Source of the DNA: Lacrimispora indolis DSM 755
Lineage (GTDB): Bacteria; Bacillota; Clostridia; Lachnospirales; Lachnospiraceae
DNA: 64,000 bases
Assembly: GCF_000526995.1 (NCBI RefSeq)
Contig: NZ_AZUI01000001.1
Coordinates: 4,754,001 to 4,818,000 of the forward strand
Direction of reading: 5' to 3'
Made by a program: the position numbers and the translations under genes. The notes beneath the pieces are model-generated. The model had not been told where the DNA came from and made no database searches. It was given only the letters and a program-made list of their open reading frames with translations. This document shows positions 52,785 to 61,378 of this stretch, in pieces (within the stretch, counting starts at the first letter, position 1; each line of letters opens with the position of its first letter).

Positions 52785-54182
52785 ATGAAGAAAAGAACGG
52801 TGGCAATTGTAACAACAGCAGTGGTGGCGGCAACGATCCTGGCTGGATGCGGAAAATCAGGCGGAAATGGGGCGGCGGCAAATGGAAGCAGCTTAAATCG
52901 AGGGATTGTGGTGGACTTCTGGACGGCTCCCCAGCAGGTTCAGTATAACTTCTGGGAATCCAAGGCTCAGGCGTTTAATGAAGCCGGAATTACAATAGAC
53001 GGGAAAAAGGTGGAAGTCAAGGTTCAGCAGATGCCGGAATCTCCTTCCTCTGAAGCTGGGATTCAAAACGCCATTGCCACGGGAACCATACCTGCTGCTT
53101 CTGAGAATATCAACCGGGGATTTGCAGCAACCCTTGCTGCTTCCGGTGCAGTCTATGATTTGTCCGGGGAGGAATGGTTTAATGAAGTGATCGGGGCCAG
53201 GAAGATGGAAGAAACAATCACCAACTGGTCAATTGGAGGAAAACAGTATGTCCTTCCTGTGTATGTCAATCCGATGATATGGCAGTGGAATTTGAAGGCT
53301 CTTAAGGCCTTGGGATTTGAGGAGGCGCCAAAGACTGTGGACGAATTTACGGGAGTTATTAAGGAGTTTGCGGCACAGAGGGATACGACCATGAAAGAGA
53401 TGGGAGTTACCCATTCCCTTTACCGTCCATCCTTAACCCGTCCGGATCAGTGGTGGGACAGATGGTATGATTTCCAGATGCCTTATGAGGCATTAACAGG
53501 CGGTAAGCCATGGGTTGAGGGCAATAAGCTGGTGCTTGACAAAGAGGGAGCTGTCCAGGCATTTGAGTTAATTGGTCTGTTCGGCAATTCCATTCAGTCC
53601 GGCGAAATTTCCAGTATCTGGACAGAAGCCAATCCTTCCGTACTGGTCACCATCAATGCGCCATGGGAAATTTCTCTTTACAGGGAAAATAACAAAGTTT
53701 ACGGAGAAGATTACATTTATGGACAGGCGGTTGTGAAAAACGAAGGAGATATCCCTTATAATTTTGCTGATTCCAAGGGCCTGGTTTTCTATAATAATAA
53801 GAGCATCAGTGAAGAAGAACATAAGGGTGCGGTGGAGTTCGTGAAATGGGTTTACAACAAGGAGAATTCTGCCCAGACTGACTTAGACTGGCTGAATGCG
53901 ACCACCATGCTTCCTGTCCGCGGCGATTTAAATGACAACGGGGCATTTGCAGATGTCATGAAAGAGTATCCGGAGCTTGCAGCCTTAGCAGAGGCAGTGC
54001 CATATTCCATCCCCAGCATTGCAACGGAAAAGGTAACTGATATTCAAACTGCGCTGACGGAAAGCGGAACATCACCATATATGAATGAGGTGATGAAAGC
54101 GGAACCGGGAAATGCGCCGGATGCCACTCCTTATGTGGAATCGGCTATGGAAGCGATGAAACAGGCCGGAGGCTTGGAATAA
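52785..54182 (+). CDS. Sugar ABC transporter solute-binding lipoprotein
   Basis: 465 aa, family 1 solute-binding protein. Lipoprotein signal MKKRTVAIVTTAVVAATILAGC (lipid on Cys22) followed by a Gly/Asn/Ala linker. A mature-domain landmark is VVDFWTAPQQVQYNFWESKA. AGGAGGAG lies before the ATG. Likely ligand: manno-oligosaccharides, from the neighbouring GH130 and GH2 genes. A hairpin after the stop probably raises the level of this component. Confidence 0.93.
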   Translation: MKKRTVAIVTTAVVAATILAGCGKSGGNGAAANGSSLNRGIVVDFWTAPQQVQYNFWESKAQAFNEAGITIDGKKVEVKVQQMPESPSSEAGIQNAIATGTIPAASENINRGFAATLAASGAVYDLSGEEWFNEVIGARKMEETITNWSIGGKQYVLPVYVNPMIWQWNLKALKALGFEEAPKTVDEFTGVIKEFAAQRDTTMKEMGVTHSLYRPSLTRPDQWWDRWYDFQMPYEALTGGKPWVEGNKLVLDKEGAVQAFELIGLFGNSIQSGEISSIWTEANPSVLVTINAPWEISLYRENNKVYGEDYIYGQAVVKNEGDIPYNFADSKGLVFYNNKSISEEEHKGAVEFVKWVYNKENSAQTDLDWLNATTMLPVRGDLNDNGAFADVMKEYPELAALAEAVPYSIPSIATEKVTDIQTALTESGTSPYMNEVMKAEPGNAPDATPYVESAMEAMKQAGGLE

Positions 54183-54193
54183 CGGGACTTTTG

Positions 54194-54219
54194 GGGGACA
54201 GGACCTGTATTCTGTCCCC
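54194..54219 (+). terminator. Hairpin after the solute-binding protein gene
   Basis: GGGGACAG / CTGTCCCC stem with a 10-base loop, followed by TTGT; likely mRNA stabilisation or partial termination. Confidence 0.55.
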
Positions 54220-54243
54220 TTGTAAAAAAGGAGAATGGTTTTT

Positions 54244-55143
54244 ATGAAGAGAAAGAGCATTACGGGCAGCAGGAAGAGCGGATTTATGGGGTGGCTGCTC
54301 AATGCCCCTTATCTGGTTTATTCCCTCATCTTTTTCCTGATTCCATTATTCTGGGCAGTCTGGCTTTCTGCTATGGACTGGAATCTGATGGCGGAGCAGA
54401 AGACGTTTGTGGGAATAAGAAATTTTACCAACCTTTTTTCAGATGCCCGGGTCAGGGCGGCATTTATCAATTCCTACCGCTATCTAGTACCCATCGTGCT
54501 CCTGTGTTTTTTCGGCGGTCTGATCATAGCGCTTCTGGTATCCAACCTTCCGGAAAGGGTCAAGGGCCTGGTTGCGGTGCTGTTTTTCATTCCCTATCTG
54601 ACGTCGGGAGTTGCTACCAGCGTGGTTGTAAAGTATTTCTTTAACTATAATTCTGCATTTAACGTATTTTTGAGGGAGCATTTTGATCTCACCGTAAACT
54701 GGCTGACGGATCAGAAGGTTGCGTTTGCCGTTATGGTCGGAATCGTGGTATGGAAAATGTCGGGCTATTACGCCTTATTCATCCTTTCTGGAATCGAGAA
54801 TGTGGGAGATGATGTGACAGAAGCGGCAATGCTGGATGGTTCTACAGGGCTTCACAAGCTTATCCATATTACACTTCCCATGATTATGCCTACGCTGACC
54901 ACGGTTATTGTACTGGCTACCGGCCTGGCATTCGGAGTTTTCACGGAACCCTACCTGCTGACAGGAGGAGGTCCAAACATGACTACAACAACCTGGCAGC
55001 TGGAAATCTACAACACATCCTTTACCAGATTCCAGTCCGGCTATGGTGCAGCTATGGCGATCGCTAGCGCGGTGCAGATTTTTATAACTCTGAGAATTAT
55101 CAATGGAGTCACAGACCGGTTGAACAGGAGGTTTGGCTGGTAA
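54244..55143 (+). CDS. Sugar ABC transporter permease (MalF/UgpA type)
   Basis: 299 aa from ATG 54244, with AAAGGAG ten bases upstream (ATG 54235 is too close to it). Six membrane segments; the EAA loop for the ATPase is VTEAAMLDGSTGLHKLIHITLPMIMP. A pair of small hairpins separates it from the second permease gene. Confidence 0.93.
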   Translation: MKRKSITGSRKSGFMGWLLNAPYLVYSLIFFLIPLFWAVWLSAMDWNLMAEQKTFVGIRNFTNLFSDARVRAAFINSYRYLVPIVLLCFFGGLIIALLVSNLPERVKGLVAVLFFIPYLTSGVATSVVVKYFFNYNSAFNVFLREHFDLTVNWLTDQKVAFAVMVGIVVWKMSGYYALFILSGIENVGDDVTEAAMLDGSTGLHKLIHITLPMIMPTLTTVIVLATGLAFGVFTEPYLLTGGGPNMTTTTWQLEIYNTSFTRFQSGYGAAMAIASAVQIFITLRIINGVTDRLNRRFGW

Positions 55144-55145
55144 GA

Positions 55146-55200
55146 CCATGCTGGGTAATGCAGCATGGATCCCGCGCAGGCGGCTGTAATACAGCCTGCT
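55146..55200 (+). other. Two hairpins between permease genes
   Basis: CCATGCTG-ggtaatg-CAGCATGG (55146-55168) and a bulged GCAGG...CTGT-aat-ACAG-CCTGC (about 55176-55199). Both are intra-operon and lack T-runs, so probably stability elements. Confidence 0.5.
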
Positions 55201-55220
55201 TATAACAAGGAGGAGATAAG

Positions 55221-56051
55221 ATGGGAAGAAAAAAGAAATTCGGCGTAAAAACCTGTATCATAACAGCGGTCACTCTGGCGCTGCTGGCAATATCTTTGTT
55301 TCCTTACTATTATATGGTGATCCAGTCATTTACTGCCTGGGACCAGGTTGATAAGGTGATGGCTCCTCATGGATTTACACTTAGGAGCTATGAATACCTG
55401 ATCGGAAAAGGAGGGGCTACGAATTCCATGATGTGGGTGAGAGCACTGGTCAATTCATTTCTGGTGGCATTTCCCACTGCCATTATTTCGGTTATCATCG
55501 GCCTGTGCAACGGATATTCCGTGTGTAAGCTGAAATTTAGAGGAGACCGGCTCATCATGGATTCTCTTTTGTTCCAGATGTTTTTCCCGACCATCATCCT
55601 CCTGGTTCCCAGATATATGATTGCAAAACCCCTGGCGAATACGTATGGAGGCATGATCATTCCAATGTGCATCTCCATCTGGGCTATTTTTATGTATATC
55701 AACTACTTTAAGACGCTTCCAGATGAAATATTTGAAGCAGCGAAGATTGATGGTGCCGGAGAATTGCGGATTATCTTCCGCGTCGCATTTCCGGTGACAA
55801 AGTCAGTAACGACCATCGTATTTTTATCCATCTTCATGCAGAGATGGTCGGAACTGATGTGGGATATGCTGATCGCGCCGAATATTCAAATGCAGACGTT
55901 AAACGTGCTGATTTCCACACAGTTCAAACCCATGGGTGCTTTCCCAGGACCTATGTATGCGGCATCCGTGATTCTCACTCTGCCCATCATCATTCTGTTC
56001 TTGTGTTTTTCTAAATATTTTAAAGAGGGAATCAGCTTTATGCTTAAATAA
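55221..56051 (+). CDS. Sugar ABC transporter permease (MalG/UgpE type)
   Basis: 276 aa; AAGGAGGAG lies before the ATG. Six membrane segments; the EAA loop IFEAAKIDGAGELRIIFRVAFPVTK is clear. No ATPase gene accompanies this importer, so it must share a housekeeping MsmK/UgpC-type ATPase encoded elsewhere, as in many Firmicutes. Confidence 0.93.
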   Translation: MGRKKKFGVKTCIITAVTLALLAISLFPYYYMVIQSFTAWDQVDKVMAPHGFTLRSYEYLIGKGGATNSMMWVRALVNSFLVAFPTAIISVIIGLCNGYSVCKLKFRGDRLIMDSLLFQMFFPTIILLVPRYMIAKPLANTYGGMIIPMCISIWAIFMYINYFKTLPDEIFEAAKIDGAGELRIIFRVAFPVTKSVTTIVFLSIFMQRWSELMWDMLIAPNIQMQTLNVLISTQFKPMGAFPGPMYAASVILTLPIIILFLCFSKYFKEGISFMLK

Positions 56052-56175
56052 GATAATTTGAAAAATCAGTAAGGATATTCAAATGGCTTTGGTTTTTAAA
56101 ATACGGGAATGGAAAGCATTAAAAAGCAAGGCTTAAAATTTCTGTGAATCTATTAAGAAAAATAGGAGAAATAAC

Positions 56176-57255
56176 ATGCTGGAAGTAAAAAGATGTGCCG
56201 AAAATCCGCTTCTTTTCCCGGAAATGGTAAAGCCCAGCCGGGAAGATTTCAAGGTAGAGGGGGTATTCAACTGTGGGGTTGCAAAATATGAGGATGAGGT
56301 GATCCTACTGTGCAGAGTGGCGGAATCCGTTAGGGGAGCAGGAGAGGACGAGGCTCTTGTTCCTGTTGTTGAGGAGGTTCAGGGAAAGGATGAGATCGCT
56401 GTGATTCATATCAGCAAGGCGGAGCACCCGGAGCTGGATTTTACGGATTCCAGGACCATTAACAAGATGACAAAGCAGGGAAAGCGAACGGTATACTTAA
56501 CCTCGCTGTCCCATCTGCGGGTGGCTAGGTCAAAGGATGGCATTCATTTCGCTATCGATGATGTTCCGTTTGCATTCCCCAGCTCTGAGGAAGAAAGCTG
56601 GGGAATGGAAGATCCAAGAATTACGCAGATCGGAGAGACTTATTACATCAATTATACTTCCGTAACGAAAAACGGTGCCGCCACTTCACTGATCAGTACA
56701 AAAGACTTTAAAGAATACCGGCGGCATGGGATAATCTTTGCACCTGAGAATAAGGATGTCACGATTTTTCCTGAAAAAATAAACGGAATGTACATGGCAT
56801 TCAACCGCCCGGTTCCAAACGGGATCGGCAACCCGGAGATGTGGCTGGCAGAATCGCCGGATCTGATCCATTGGGGCCGTCAAAAGCATTTCTGCGGAAT
56901 TTCCCATGGGGGCGGTTGGGATAATGGCCGGATTGGGGGAGGTGCGGTCCCTTTTAAGACAGAAATGGGCTGGGTGAAAATTTACCACGCCGCCGACAGA
57001 AATAACCGTTACTGCCTGGGGGCATTCCTTTTGGATCTAAATGATCCTACTAAGGTCCTGGCGAAAACTGAGGAGCCTATTCTGGAGCCTGAGGCCATTT
57101 ATGAGACAGATGGATTCTTTGGAAACGTGGTCTTTACCTGTGGCTGCTTTGTGGAGAATGGAATCGTCTCCCTTTACTATGGCGCTGCTGATGATAAGAT
57201 ATGCCGGGCAGATTTTTCCGTAAGCGGTCTGTTGGCCGAGATGAAAGCGCTTTAA
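56176..57255 (+). CDS. GH130 family beta-mannoside phosphorylase
   Basis: 359-aa five-bladed propeller enzyme. GH130 landmarks: GMEDPRIT (catalytic Asp region, about 141-148), NKDVTIFPEKI, and RIGGGAVPFKTEMGWVKIYHA. It phosphorolyses a beta-mannoside (mannosyl-glucose, mannosyl-GlcNAc or manno-oligosaccharide) to alpha-mannose-1-phosphate in the cytosol. The exact acceptor is not clear from sequence. AGGAGAAATAAC lies before the ATG. A phosphohexomutase to use the product is encoded at 61371. Confidence 0.93.
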   Translation: MLEVKRCAENPLLFPEMVKPSREDFKVEGVFNCGVAKYEDEVILLCRVAESVRGAGEDEALVPVVEEVQGKDEIAVIHISKAEHPELDFTDSRTINKMTKQGKRTVYLTSLSHLRVARSKDGIHFAIDDVPFAFPSSEEESWGMEDPRITQIGETYYINYTSVTKNGAATSLISTKDFKEYRRHGIIFAPENKDVTIFPEKINGMYMAFNRPVPNGIGNPEMWLAESPDLIHWGRQKHFCGISHGGGWDNGRIGGGAVPFKTEMGWVKIYHAADRNNRYCLGAFLLDLNDPTKVLAKTEEPILEPEAIYETDGFFGNVVFTCGCFVENGIVSLYYGAADDKICRADFSVSGLLAEMKAL

Positions 57256-57276
57256 ACGAGAAAGGTGGATTGTAAT

Positions 57277-58314
57277 ATGAAGAAGCGGGTTACCATGAAG
57301 GAAATAGCGGAAAAACTGAATCTTTCCATCAATGCCGTTTCCCTCGCACTAAACGACCGGGCCGGCGTCAGTGAAGAGACGAGGAGGCTGGTTTTGAATG
57401 CTGCTGAAGAGACAGGATATTTAGACCAGAGTGCAAAATATACAGCCTCCTATTCAAATAAAAATATCTGCATCCTTCTGGAAGACCGTTTCTTTAAAGA
57501 TATGCAGTTTTACGGAAGAATTCTTTTGGGACTGGAAGAGGCGGCAAAAAAGGCCGGGTATGACTTGTTCATCAATTCCTTTGAAAAAAATCATGAAATA
57601 CCGGCCTGTGTGGAGCAGCACAAGGTTTCCGGGCTGATTGTGGTAGGAAAGATCGACGAAGAGTACTTAAGAAGGCTGAAGAGCTATGCCATACCAGTTC
57701 TTTTGCTGGATCATGAGTCCGTGGAAACGCCTACTGACTGCGTAATGACCAACAATGCGGCAGGAGCCTATAAGCTGACGAAATACCTGCTGGATAAGGG
57801 CTTTAGGAAAATCGGTTTTTTCGGCGATTTAAAATATACGCCAAGCATAAGGGAACGTTTTTGGGGTTATCAGGAGGCCATGCAGCAGCATCTGGATTTT
57901 CCTTCTTTTGAAGAGGGGATTTCCTATATCAGAAGGCATTCTGTTCTGAGCAAGGTGGAGGACGCGGTCATCAATCAGGATGCGGCAAGTCTGGCGGCAT
58001 TTTATCAGACCCTTGAGGAACAGCCGGATGCGCTGATTTGTTCCAACGATAAAATGGCTATTCTCATGTGCAAGGCCTTGTCCCAATGCGGCTTAAAGGT
58101 CCCGGATGATATCAGCATTGTGGGCTTTGATGATATTGAACTAAGCAATATGGTGGCTCCCCGCATTACCACAATGAGGGTGGATAAAGTGCTGATGGGG
58201 AAGAAGGCCATGGAATGCCTGTTAAAATGCATGGAAAAACCAAAGGAAAAGGTGGAAAAGCTGGTATTGGATGTCCAGCTGATCGAAAGAGATTCTGTGA
58301 GGGAGTTAAAATAA
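57277..58314 (+). CDS. LacI family transcriptional regulator
   Basis: 345 aa from ATG 57277 (GAAAGGTGG upstream; ATG 57265 lacks a site). N-terminal HTH and hinge (VTMKEIAEKLNLSINAVSLALNDRAGVSEETRRLVL), then a periplasmic-binding-like sensor with the usual SIVGFDDIELSNM and PRITTMRVDK segments. Likely repressor of the manno-oligosaccharide locus. Its stop is just before the GH13 remnant. Confidence 0.93.
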   Translation: MKKRVTMKEIAEKLNLSINAVSLALNDRAGVSEETRRLVLNAAEETGYLDQSAKYTASYSNKNICILLEDRFFKDMQFYGRILLGLEEAAKKAGYDLFINSFEKNHEIPACVEQHKVSGLIVVGKIDEEYLRRLKSYAIPVLLLDHESVETPTDCVMTNNAAGAYKLTKYLLDKGFRKIGFFGDLKYTPSIRERFWGYQEAMQQHLDFPSFEEGISYIRRHSVLSKVEDAVINQDAASLAAFYQTLEEQPDALICSNDKMAILMCKALSQCGLKVPDDISIVGFDDIELSNMVAPRITTMRVDKVLMGKKAMECLLKCMEKPKEKVEKLVLDVQLIERDSVRELK

Positions 58315-58933
58315 ATGGTTCAGTGGTGGAGACATACTGTTTTTTATGAGATTTATATGATGTCCTTCTGTGATGGCAACAAGGATGGAGTGGGCGACAT
58401 TCCGGGAATCCTCTCGAAGCTGCCATATTTAAAAAACTGGGAGTGGGCGGAATAAGGCTCACTCCTTTTTATCCCTCTCCCAAAGTGGATAACGGATATG
58501 ACGTTTCAGATTACTGCGATGTGGACCCGGATTACGGGACAATCGAGGATTTTAAACGGCTGGTGAAGGAGGCTCATAAGCTTGGGATCAAGGTGATAGC
58601 CGATATGGGTGGAGGGAAGAGAGCCCAACAACTGGGAATCCTTTTTTGGAGGGAGCGCATGGGAGTATGACCGAAACTCCGGGCAGTATTATTATCATTC
58701 TTTTGCCAGGGAGCAGGCGGACCTAAACTGGAAAAATCCCCAGGTAAAGAAGGCTATATACAAGGTTCTTGACTTCTGGCTGGAAAAAGGAATCGATGGG
58801 TTTCGGTTTGACGTCATCAACAATCTGTCAGTTTCTGAAACAATGGAGGACAATCCTAGGGAAGTCAATGGTGAGCAGATCCATGTAAACGATGTGAATC
58901 AGCCTGGCATATATGAAAGGAATGGTCATATTA
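58315..58933 (+). pseudogene. GH13 alpha-glucosidase remnant
   Basis: Three pieces of one GH13 enzyme in alternating frames. Piece 1 (58315-58455) starts [25 protein letters not shown] and ends early after a six-A run. Piece 2 resumes at 58437 in the -1 frame ([20 protein letters not shown]) and runs to ADM near 58607. Piece 3, from about 58609, is REPNNWESFFGGSAWEYD through GIDGFRFDVINNL (with the nucleophile Asp) to about QPGIYE. Around 30-40 residues (the VVNHTS region) are missing between pieces 2 and 3, and the C-terminal two thirds of the roughly 550-aa enzyme are gone. It runs straight into the GH2 gene. Confidence 0.85.
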
Positions 58934-61378
58934 ATGATAATACAGAAATTAGAGGACGGCTGGAAGCTCAGAGACTGTTCTTCCGGAGTGTGTTTTGATA
59001 CAAAAGTGCCTGGAACCGTTTTCGGGACCTGGCTGGAATGTGGAGCGATGGAAGATCCATACTGGAGGGACCGGGAGGATCAGGCGCTTGCCATGATGGA
59101 GGCGGATTATGAATACAGCCTTACCGTAACCCTGGAAAAGGAGGTCGCAAAGTGTGAAACAATCTGGCTTCGGTTTGAGGGAATCGATACGCTGGCAGAT
59201 ATCTGGCTGAACGGGCTTTATTTGGGACAGGCGGACAATATGCACCGGATCTGGCAATATCCGGTAAAGCAGCTGGTGAAGGCGGAAAATAAAATCCGGG
59301 TTCTGATTCACTCGCCCCTTCCTTTTATCCGAAAGGCGTATGAGGAAGATCCGTATGATGGGGCTCCGGAATCCATGAAGGGTTTCCCGTTTCTGAGGAA
59401 AGCTCACTGTTCTTTTGGCTGGGACTGGGGGCCCAGGCTTCCTGATGCGGGCCTGTTCCGGAATGTGGCATTGATCGGTGCAAAAAGGGCGGTGATCAAT
59501 GGCGCACACATCAGACAGTCACACGGGGAGGAGGCTGTGGTGCTTTCCATATATCCGGAGATTGAAACCTTTTGCAAAGAATGCGTGTACTCTTGGGATG
59601 TGAGAGTTATGGATCCGGAAGGAACGCTTACGGAGTATCCGGATTCTCCGAAAACAGTGACGATTCCCCAGCCAAAGCTGTGGTGGCCCAACGGATATGG
59701 GGAACAGCCTCTCTATCTTGTGGAGCTGGTTTTAAAGGAGGGGAATGAAATCCTGGATGAGTGGAGCAGAAAAATCGGCCTCAGAACCATAAAAATGAAC
59801 ACGGATAAAGACGAATACGGAAGACGGTTTGCTCATGAGGTCAACGGAGTGGAGATCTTTGCCATGGGAGCCGATTATATTCCGGAAGATTGTATCAGAG
59901 GAAGAGTCAGCCGGGTACGGACAAAAAAACTGCTGGAACATTGCCGGGAATGCAATTTTAACGTTATCCGCGTATGGGGAGGAGGATATTATCCCGATGA
60001 CTTTTTTTATGACCTTTGTGACGAACTGGGGCTTGTGGTCTGGCAGGATTTTATGTTTGCCTGCGCAATCTATCCTCTTACACCGGAATTTGAAGAGAAT
60101 GTGAAAGCCGAAATCCGGGACAATGTAAAACGGATCCGCCATCATCCCTGCCTTGGGCTGTGGTGCGGAAATAATGAGATGGAGATGTTTATTTCCGCCA
60201 ATCAGTGGATCAGAAAGCCCGTTCAGAAGACGGAATACTTAATTATGAATGAGAGGATTATACCGGAACTTTTAAAGCAGTATGATCCGGATACCTTTTA
60301 CTGGCCCTCCAGTCCGTCATCCGGCGGTGATTTTGATATTCCCAATGATCCGGACCGCGGGGACGTGCATTACTGGGAGGTATGGCACGGAGGGGTACCT
60401 TTTACTGAATACCGGAAATTTTATTTCCGCTATCTTTCGGAGTTTGGCTTTCAGTCGTTTCCTTCCCTAAAAACAATTGAAAGCTTTACGGAGGCTGAGG
60501 ATAGAAACATATTTTCCTATGTAATGGAAAAGCATCAGAGAAATAATGGGGCCAATGGAAAAATCCTTCAATATATGAGCCAGATGTACCGGTATCCGGA
60601 GTCATTTTCACACATTGTTTATGTTTCCCAGCTTCTACAGGCAGAGGCCATCCGGTATGGAGTGGAGCATTTCAGACGGAACCGCGGCAGATGTATGGGC
60701 TGTGTATACTGGCAGTTAAACGATTGCTGGCCAGCCGCTTCCTGGTCTTCCATTGATTACGGCGGAAGGTGGAAGGCGCTGCACTATTTCGCCAGGCGCT
60801 TTTTTGCACCGGTCCTGCTTTCCTGCGAGGAAGAAGGGGCCTTAACAGGGTCAATGGATGTGAACGAAGAAAACCGGACAATTCGAAATACTGCCCGTTT
60901 TTATGTAACAAACGAAACCAGAGTACCGTTTCAGGGGGCTGTTTGCTGGAGTCTGAGAAGTTCCCGGTCCGATGTGCTTAAACAGGGAAAGTTTGAGACC
61001 CGCATCGCTCCTTTGTCAGTAGAAAAACTCCCATTGCTGGATTTCTCGGAAATGGACGGAAGGGAATGCTATCTGTCTTACAGCCTGTATCAGGAGGAGG
61101 TATTGGTTTCCCATGGTTTCAGCCTGTTCGTGCCGCCCAAGCATTTTGTGTTTTGTAACCCAAAACTGAAAGTTTGGACGGAAGGAGACGAGATTTTTGT
61201 AAAAGCTGAGGCGTATGCAAAGGGAGTTGAGATTGGAAACAGAGCCGGTGATCTGCTCCTTTCTGATAATTATTTTGATATGGATTCCGGTATAAAAAAG
61301 GTACGGATTGCAGACGGCGGACCGGAGGGGCTGTATGCAAGGAGCATCTATGAGATAGGGAGAAGCAGTGATGAGTGA
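58934..61378 (+). CDS. GH2 family beta-mannosidase
   Basis: About 814 aa from ATG 58934 (AAAGGA about 12 bases upstream; ATGs at 58913 and 58922 are also in frame). Beta-mannosidase-type sugar-binding domain first (VPGTVFGTWLECGAMEDPYW, WLRFEGIDTLADIWLNGLYL), then the (alpha/beta)8 barrel with acid/base Glu in WCGNNEMEMF and nucleophile Glu in SEFGFQSFPS. No signal peptide, so it cleaves imported mannosides in the cytosol. The stop overlaps the mutase start by 8 bp. Confidence 0.92.
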   Translation: MIIQKLEDGWKLRDCSSGVCFDTKVPGTVFGTWLECGAMEDPYWRDREDQALAMMEADYEYSLTVTLEKEVAKCETIWLRFEGIDTLADIWLNGLYLGQADNMHRIWQYPVKQLVKAENKIRVLIHSPLPFIRKAYEEDPYDGAPESMKGFPFLRKAHCSFGWDWGPRLPDAGLFRNVALIGAKRAVINGAHIRQSHGEEAVVLSIYPEIETFCKECVYSWDVRVMDPEGTLTEYPDSPKTVTIPQPKLWWPNGYGEQPLYLVELVLKEGNEILDEWSRKIGLRTIKMNTDKDEYGRRFAHEVNGVEIFAMGADYIPEDCIRGRVSRVRTKKLLEHCRECNFNVIRVWGGGYYPDDFFYDLCDELGLVVWQDFMFACAIYPLTPEFEENVKAEIRDNVKRIRHHPCLGLWCGNNEMEMFISANQWIRKPVQKTEYLIMNERIIPELLKQYDPDTFYWPSSPSSGGDFDIPNDPDRGDVHYWEVWHGGVPFTEYRKFYFRYLSEFGFQSFPSLKTIESFTEAEDRNIFSYVMEKHQRNNGANGKILQYMSQMYRYPESFSHIVYVSQLLQAEAIRYGVEHFRRNRGRCMGCVYWQLNDCWPAASWSSIDYGGRWKALHYFARRFFAPVLLSCEEEGALTGSMDVNEENRTIRNTARFYVTNETRVPFQGAVCWSLRSSRSDVLKQGKFETRIAPLSVEKLPLLDFSEMDGRECYLSYSLYQEEVLVSHGFSLFVPPKHFVFCNPKLKVWTEGDEIFVKAEAYAKGVEIGNRAGDLLLSDNYFDMDSGIKKVRIADGGPEGLYARSIYEIGRSSDE

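Noticed and set aside
58431..58437. Programmed -1 frameshift making a functional GH13 enzyme
   Set aside because: Although the heptamer is perfect, a second frame break, a missing internal segment and loss of the C-terminal two thirds mean no functional enzyme could result.
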